From contig SXJR01000196.1 of the NCBI GenBank assembly GCA_005779305.1, positions 1-38,172 of the forward strand: 38,172 bases of DNA, given 5' to 3'. The position numbers and the translations under genes are program-made. This DNA is from Myxococcales bacterium (GTDB lineage: Bacteria > Myxococcota_A > Polyangia > Haliangiales > Haliangiaceae). Of this stretch, positions 32,162 to 38,172 are shown piece by piece (the stretch's first letter is position 1; each line of letters opens with the position of its first letter). Below the pieces are notes generated by a model. That model had not been told where the DNA came from. It saw only the letters and a list, made by a program, of their open reading frames with translations, and did not search any database.

Positions 32162-33451
32162 TCAGAACGTCACGCGCTCGGGCGGCCCATCGTCGAAGAA
32201 CCGAGAGGCCATCTCCTGCAGCGTGGAGCCCGCGGGCCCCATCGCCCAGCCTGGGTCGCTGAGCGTGAGCACGTGGTAGGGCCCCGCGCCCGAGAAGAGC
32301 CACGTCACGCTCGCCGTCGTGGCGCGCAGCTGCGCGCGCCAGGCGCCGACCGCCGCCGCATCCATTCCGAGGGTCGGGTGGATCTCGAGCCCGATCACGC
32401 TGTCCAGCTGGGCGATCTGCACGAACGTCGGCTGGCGCGCGGAGACGAACGGGTACCACGTCGCGCCGAACCAGCAGTCGATCGGATCCGCCACGGACGC
32501 CTCGCAGTCCGGGTCACCGGTCGCACCCCAGTACGCCCGCGCATTGCGCCAGACCTCGCGGTCGCGCACGGTCGCGTTCTCGATCCGGTGGGCGGGGTTG
32601 TCCCAGTCGAGGAACCAGGGCGCGTCGAGCAGGAGCTTGAGCCGCCCGGCCTCCCGCGCGTTCGGCAATGCCTGGGCGACGAACGCGCTGTTGAACTGCG
32701 CGCCGTGGGCCCCTGCGGAGTTGCCACCGAAGAGCACCTGCAGCGCCGGGTCCTGGTCGTCGAGCCCGTAACGCTGCGCCAGCACCTCGAACATCGCGCG
32801 CACGTTCGCCCGCCCGGAGTAGTACCAGCCGCCGGGCGATACTGCCGAGGGCCGCAGCTCGGTCGTCGCGCCGTGCCAGAAATCACTGGAGCAATAGTGC
32901 GCGAGGACGTGGTTCGCGTCGGCGAACGTGGGGTTGCCCGTGTCATCCCGCGACAGGATCCCGTGCGTGACCAGCAGCCCGGTGGCGCGGTCCGGCGCCG
33001 GCAGGTTGGTGGTCAGCCACGCCTCGCGCTCCGAGCACGGCCGCGTGGCGTCGTCGCACCAACCCCCGCCCTCGAGCTGGATCACCCAGACCGGGCTCGG
33101 CGTCGCGGCCAGCGAGATCCGGAACCCGAAGGGGGTGCCGTCGTTGCATCGCGCCTGCGCCCAGCGCATCGGGTCGCGTACCGCGGGCTCGACCACCTCG
33201 GTGTTCCCGGGAGTCCCGAGCGTGCACGCCGAGACGTCCCACCCGGCGCAGCTCGTCCTGCACTCGGCCATCCCCGCGCTCCAGCTGCCGCCCAGCGTGG
33301 TGCACGCCATCGAGTCGCCGTCGCACGCCTCGCCCAGGTCGGTCACGCCGTTGCCACACAGCGTGGCGCCTCCATCGGGCGCCGAGGTCGGCGAGCCACT
33401 ACACCCGCACGCGATGAGCGCGACCCAGAGCGTCAGCTTTTCGAAGCGCAT
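32162..33451 (-). CDS. Pectinacetylesterase-family (PAE/Notum-like) serine esterase lipoprotein
   Basis: 429 residues from ATG 33451, which has a strong ribosome site (AGGAGGG, 9 bases before). The signal MRFEKLTLWVALIAC gives lipid Cys 15. Residues about 30-80 are a Cys-rich module, LCGNGVTDLGEACDGDSMAC, like the short Cys-rich repeats of myxobacterial surface proteins. The catalytic part has the oxyanion loop IQLEGGGWCDD, the nucleophile in FGGNSAGAHG (Ser about 245), an Asp in LLDAPWFLDWD and a His near the C-terminus (GPYHVLTL), matching the pectinacetylesterase/Notum fold. It removes acyl esters from a polysaccharide or lipidated protein outside the cell; bacterial substrates are mostly unknown. 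The 12-bp palindrome GGGGTTAACCCC at 33498-33509 lies upstream. Confidence 0.88.
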   Translation of the reverse strand: MRFEKLTLWVALIACGCSGSPTSAPDGGATLCGNGVTDLGEACDGDSMACTTLGGSWSAGMAECRTSCAGWDVSACTLGTPGNTEVVEPAVRDPMRWAQARCNDGTPFGFRISLAATPSPVWVIQLEGGGWCDDATRPCSEREAWLTTNLPAPDRATGLLVTHGILSRDDTGNPTFADANHVLAHYCSSDFWHGATTELRPSAVSPGGWYYSGRANVRAMFEVLAQRYGLDDQDPALQVLFGGNSAGAHGAQFNSAFVAQALPNAREAGRLKLLLDAPWFLDWDNPAHRIENATVRDREVWRNARAYWGATGDPDCEASVADPIDCWFGATWYPFVSARQPTFVQIAQLDSVIGLEIHPTLGMDAAAVGAWRAQLRATTASVTWLFSGAGPYHVLTLSDPGWAMGPAGSTLQEMASRFFDDGPPERVTF

Positions 33452-33517
33452 GTCGTGTCTCCCTCCTGCTTCTCTCAAGGACACGCCCCGACGCCTCGGG
33501 GTTAACCCCAGAGTTCA

Positions 33518-33984
33518 TCAGGGCGGGGCCGGACACGGTCGGGACCATCGTCTGATGTACGCGCGACCACGAACCGGCGGCTGGCAGCGCCCCAGCGTGA
33601 CGTCGGCGGCGGTGCACGCGATACGGACGTGCATGTGGTCCGCGTGGAGGCTGACGCCGGGAGGTTGCTGGAGGATCGCGCGCGCAGATCGGCGACGCCG
33701 AGCACGCTGCCTGGGTGCGTTGCGCTCACCGCCGCGGCCGCGCGCTGGATCAACCCGACCAGCTCGATCGTACCGTGGTGCTGGTCGCGCGACGCCCACG
33801 GCTCCGGCACGACGTGCGCGGGGCCGCGCTCGGGCAGCGCCACGCCTCCGAACAGCGCGCCGCGGTTGACCGCGCCACACGAGATCGATCGATCGCTGCC
33901 CTCGGCGATTGGGGCGGGCAGGGCATCCCCACGTGCGGACGCCGCGAGGAGCGCGATCGCGGCCAGGGAGAACGCGGCCGTCAC
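33518..33984 (-). pseudogene. MepA-like (M74) murein endopeptidase, internally deleted and frameshifted
   Basis: From GTG 33984 a signal peptide (MTAAFSLAAIALLAASARGD) is followed by the typical start of penicillin-insensitive murein endopeptidases: SCGAVNRGALFGGVALPERG, then HHGTIELVGLIQRAAAAV and SVLGVADL. The expected central segment with the zinc ligands (GxxxxHxSHxxGxDxD) is absent. In the next frame, straight after, the family's C-terminal end appears: ILQQPPGVSLHADHMHVRIA, then CTAADVTLGRC, including the HxH zinc motif. So roughly 60-100 codons were lost and the frame was shifted near 33690. The gene would have cut peptidoglycan cross-links; it cannot now. It is divergent from the kinase gene. 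Confidence 0.7.
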
Positions 33985-34197
33985 GATCGGTTCGTATCGG
34001 CGGCCCGAATGCGTGTCAACGCGGCGATTTCACACGTCTCACGCCACGCGCGCCTCTTCGTCCTCCCGGCACCGCGCCGCCTCGTCGGCGCGTCCGTCGA
34101 TCAGGCGGCCAGGCATCGTGCGGCACGGTTCGGCACGCCGGGCACGGCGCCGCAGGCTGCCCGCCCGTTCGCCGCCTCAGCGGATACGCTAGAGCCG

Positions 34198-35997
<1,800 letters not shown>

Positions 35998-36046
35998 CGA
36001 GACCCAGACGCTCGGTTCCGAGCTCTTCGCTCCACCGCGCCGAGAC

Positions 36047-36625
36047 GTGATGCGGACGCAGACGTCCCCGTTGCCTTTCTCGACGCCGCCCACCGCCGCA
36101 TCCTGCGACCTCGCGACCTTGCCGGCTGGTCCTGCGGTTGCAAATCCCCCGCGCATGGCCGCGCTCGCGCAACCGACCCTGGTCGACTGCACCGGCGAGA
36201 CCGTGTCGTCGCGACGCCGCACCGCTCGCCGCCGCCCCCGCCGCTGGCCGTTGCCCATGGGACTCGCGCTCGTGCCGTTCGACGATCTCGCTGTCGACCC
36301 CGGCATCGAATCCGTCGCTGACGAGGCGGATCTCGACGAGCTCGAACCCGACGACGTCACCAACCCCGAGCACCCCCTGTTCTCGACCGCGATCCCGGTC
36401 GCCGCCGACCGCGGCGCCTCGCTCATCGCCGAGTGGGATGCCGCCTCCGACCAGTCGGCCGCCGTTGTCGCCCGTATCCTCGGCGCCTCCGAGGAGGCCA
36501 CCCACGCCGGGTCTCACCTCGGCGGTCGCCGCCACGCCGACCGCGAACGCCGCCGTGCTTTCACCTGGCTTCTCGCCGGCTTCTGCGCCGGCCTCGCCAC
36601 CGCAGCGCTGCTCTTGACCACCTGA
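36047..36625 (+). CDS. Predicted tail-anchored membrane protein, unknown function
   Basis: Up to 192 residues; GTG 36047 and ATG 36050 are both possible starts, and ATG 36155 gives a shorter form. The first 70 residues are low complexity and basic (SSRRRTARRRPRRW). The middle is acidic (LAVDPGIESVADEADLDELE, then DDVTNPEHPLFSTAIPVA). The C-terminus is one hydrophobic helix with a basic flank (RRRAFTWLLAGFCAGLATAA), so the chain would sit in the cytoplasm with a tail anchor. No family is recognised. It follows the kinase gene by 50 bases in the same direction and may be a substrate or partner, which is a guess. The acidic region and terminal helix are protein-like, while the N-terminal part is uncertain. 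Confidence 0.55.
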   Translation: MMRTQTSPLPFSTPPTAASCDLATLPAGPAVANPPRMAALAQPTLVDCTGETVSSRRRTARRRPRRWPLPMGLALVPFDDLAVDPGIESVADEADLDELEPDDVTNPEHPLFSTAIPVAADRGASLIAEWDAASDQSAAVVARILGASEEATHAGSHLGGRRHADRERRRAFTWLLAGFCAGLATAALLLTT

Positions 36626-36679
36626 CGCCGCCCGCTCATCCCCCACTGCCCGCGCGATCGTGGCCCGGGCGCGGGCGCC

Positions 36680-37648
36680 ATGGCCTATCCTTCTGATGTG
36701 GGACGCCTCGCCGGCGGATGGTTCATCGCGCTGATCGCCTGCGGGTCCAGTGGCATGGGCGATGTCGATGGCGGTGTCGACGGCGATGTCGATGGCGGGC
36801 GCTCGCTTGGCTTCGTAGAGACCCTCGACGAGCGCGACGACTTCGGCGTTCTCGGGTCGATCCCGGCGGCGGTGGGTGCCGGCGAGTTCACGGTCGAGCT
36901 CTGGCTTCGCCCCGACGACCGCTTTCCGTTCGGGCCGACCGGCGGCGGCGACCAGCGCACCAACTGGAGCAGCGAGGACGAGCCGATCTACGACGACGGC
37001 GACTGGTGGTTCAGGGGCAACTTCCTGATCGACGGCCACAACAACCGAGACTTCAGTCGGGGGACATTTTCGCTCCAGTTCTACGGCAGCGGGCGATTGC
37101 GCTGGTTGTTCGGCGATCGCGGCTCGGTGCCGCCCGGCGGCGTGTGGGCGGTCCAGGGCGACGTGACCGCGAACGCTCCCAACCTGGTCGACGGCGCGTG
37201 GCACCACGTCGCGCTGGTCCGGAGGTTCGCGGGAGCCGCCGGCGCCGATCTGGAGATGTGGATCGACGGCCAGCTGATCGACACCGAGACGTCCGACGTG
37301 CGCACCGACATGAACGAGTTCTGGAGCGACTGGTCCGAGTTCCCCGACGGCCAGCCCGGCTGGTTCTTCGGCGCCGAGAAACAGGCTGCGATCGACGTGC
37401 TCGCGGCCTACGAGGATTACAAAGGGCTGGTCTCGGACTTTCGCGCGCTCTCGCTCGCCCGATCACCGGCCCGGCTGGCCGACTACCGCGCCGCGGTGAC
37501 CGGCGCTGAACCCGGAGTCGAGCTCTTCATCCCGTTCGCCGAGGGCAGCGGCGATCGCGCGTGCGACCCGTTCCGCGCGTCGCTGTGCATCGAGCTCGAG
37601 GGCGTCGCCGCCGATGCATGGACTGCCGAGGGTCCGCCGACGCAGTAG
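36680..37648 (+). CDS. LamG/concanavalin-like lectin lipoprotein
   Basis: 322 residues. ATG 36680 begins a signal with lipobox LIAC (lipid Cys 21), followed by a repeated Asp/Gly linker GDVDGGVDGDVDGG (a nucleotide-level tandem repeat at about 36760-36798). The rest is a LamG-type beta jelly roll: GEFTVELWLRPDD, FSLQFYGSGRLRWLFGD, NLVDGAWHHVALVRRF, LEMWIDGQLIDTETS and a late ELFIPFAEGSGD strand; the DGxWHHVAxV motif is diagnostic. It probably binds glycans or proteins at the outer surface. The gene stands in the same direction as the kinase and OmpA genes, without a clear operon link. Confidence 0.85.
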   Translation: MAYPSDVGRLAGGWFIALIACGSSGMGDVDGGVDGDVDGGRSLGFVETLDERDDFGVLGSIPAAVGAGEFTVELWLRPDDRFPFGPTGGGDQRTNWSSEDEPIYDDGDWWFRGNFLIDGHNNRDFSRGTFSLQFYGSGRLRWLFGDRGSVPPGGVWAVQGDVTANAPNLVDGAWHHVALVRRFAGAAGADLEMWIDGQLIDTETSDVRTDMNEFWSDWSEFPDGQPGWFFGAEKQAAIDVLAAYEDYKGLVSDFRALSLARSPARLADYRAAVTGAEPGVELFIPFAEGSGDRACDPFRASLCIELEGVAADAWTAEGPPTQ

Positions 37649-37691
37649 ACACGTTGGTCACGGCGGGCCGCGACTCTGGTAGCGTCGACGC

Positions 37692-38171
37692 ATGCTCCGT
37701 ATCGCAACCGTGGTGCTGACATCGCTCCTGCTGTTCGCCTGTGGCAAGAAGCCGGCGCCGGCCGAACCCGAGCAGAAGCGGGGCCGGATGACCGTCACCG
37801 ACACCATCGTCGAGGTCATCGATCACATCCTGTTCGACGTCGACAGCGCCGAGCTGTCGGACGACAGCAGGCAAAAGCTCGACGCGACCGTCGCGACCCT
37901 CGAGGGCAACCCCGACATCACCAAGGTCGAAGCCCAGGGTCACGCCGACACCAGTGACGCCGACCCTGCCGGCATCTCGCAGGCCCGTGCCGACGCGGTC
38001 GTCGCGTACCTCGTGTCGAAGGGTATCGCTCCCGAGCGCGTGGTCGCGAAGGGCTACGGCACCGACAAAGCCGTGGAGCCGGCCGAGGGCATCGACCCGG
38101 CCGCGCTACAGCGCAGCGTGATGTTCATGATCCTCGAACGCCCGGGCTATCCCCCGACCGGCGACCAGTAG
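37692..38171 (+). CDS. OmpA/Pal-like peptidoglycan-associated lipoprotein
   Basis: 159 residues, complete, ending 1 base before the window edge. The signal MLRIATVVLTSLLLFAC gives lipid Cys 17. The OmpA_C domain runs from about 42 to 150: HILFDVDSAELSDDSRQKLD, then VEAQGHADTSDAD (usually GHTDxxG), SQARADAVVAYLVSKGI and VVAKGYGTDK. These contain the Asp and Arg that bind diaminopimelate in peptidoglycan. Attached to the outer membrane, it would hold the membrane to the wall. The classic Pal has TolB/Tol genes nearby; none are in this window, so it may be one of several OmpA-like lipoproteins. Confidence 0.92.
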   Translation: MLRIATVVLTSLLLFACGKKPAPAEPEQKRGRMTVTDTIVEVIDHILFDVDSAELSDDSRQKLDATVATLEGNPDITKVEAQGHADTSDADPAGISQARADAVVAYLVSKGIAPERVVAKGYGTDKAVEPAEGIDPAALQRSVMFMILERPGYPPTGDQ

Positions 38172-38172
38172 G

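Noticed and set aside
33498-33509. Palindrome GGGGTTAACCCC as a terminator
   Set aside because: It is upstream of the esterase gene start and has no T-run; an operator is more likely than a terminator, and neither is proven.

Overview
The window looks like a chromosome segment from a high-GC Myxococcota (deltaproteobacterial) genome, probably the Haliangium/Kofleriaceae side of the phylum. This is inferred from strong G/C at third codon positions, many lipoprotein signal peptides, a membrane Ser/Thr kinase with a C-terminal PEGA domain, a second PEGA-barrel protein, and a lipoprotein carrying a Cys-rich 'CGNG..D.GEACD' module. I saw no rRNA, tRNA or CRISPR array.

Layout. 1-755 is the N-terminal part of pckA (minus strand, cut by the window edge). 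870-7370 is a polytopic membrane-protein cluster: three paralogous DUF6056-like proteins, two of them a coupled minus-strand pair converging on the first across an inverted repeat, then a GT-C-like protein. 7339-12608 holds a SMI1/KNR4-fold protein, a membrane-tethered alpha/beta hydrolase, a 76-aa conserved-looking protein, a TerB-like protein behind an M50-like membrane protease, and a two-PEGA outer-membrane barrel protein. 12683-15850 is an accessory region full of debris: an antitoxin with a frameshifted ParE-like toxin, a LolC/E periplasmic domain turned into a free lipoprotein, a truncated DUF1016 (YhcG) nuclease, a truncated and frameshifted IS21 istA with end-like repeats and a terminator, an AT-richer orphan gene, and a short tyrosine-integrase relic in which two distant catalytic boxes have been fused by a deletion.

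15859-23533 carries envelope and peptide functions: an orphan lipoprotein, a divergent M1-like metallopeptidase lipoprotein, an S9A prolyl-oligopeptidase lipoprotein, and a TetR regulator with a clear operator in front of a ferritin-like diiron oxygenase. 23628-27918 is a divergent set of secreted phosphodiesterases: two tandem phospholipase-D lipoproteins, each ending in a CBM20 starch-binding domain, facing an EEP-fold lipoprotein. 27983-30333 is a divergent pair of a processive GT2 synthase and an ATP-grasp ligase. 30334-34000 has a decayed DUF1963-like fragment, an orphan small gene, an orphan lipoprotein, a pectinacetylesterase-family lipoprotein and a MepA-like endopeptidase pseudogene with its zinc-site core deleted. 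34198-38171 ends with a PknB-type kinase with PEGA domain, a predicted tail-anchored protein, a LamG lipoprotein and a Pal/OmpA-like lipoprotein.

The common theme is the cell surface: at least eleven predicted lipoproteins or exported enzymes act on peptides, phosphodiesters, glycans and peptidoglycan, as expected of a predatory or saprophytic myxobacterium. The most unusual items are the PLD-CBM20 pair facing the EEP gene, the stand-alone LolC/E-domain lipoprotein, the triple DUF6056 cluster and the mobile-element graveyard.
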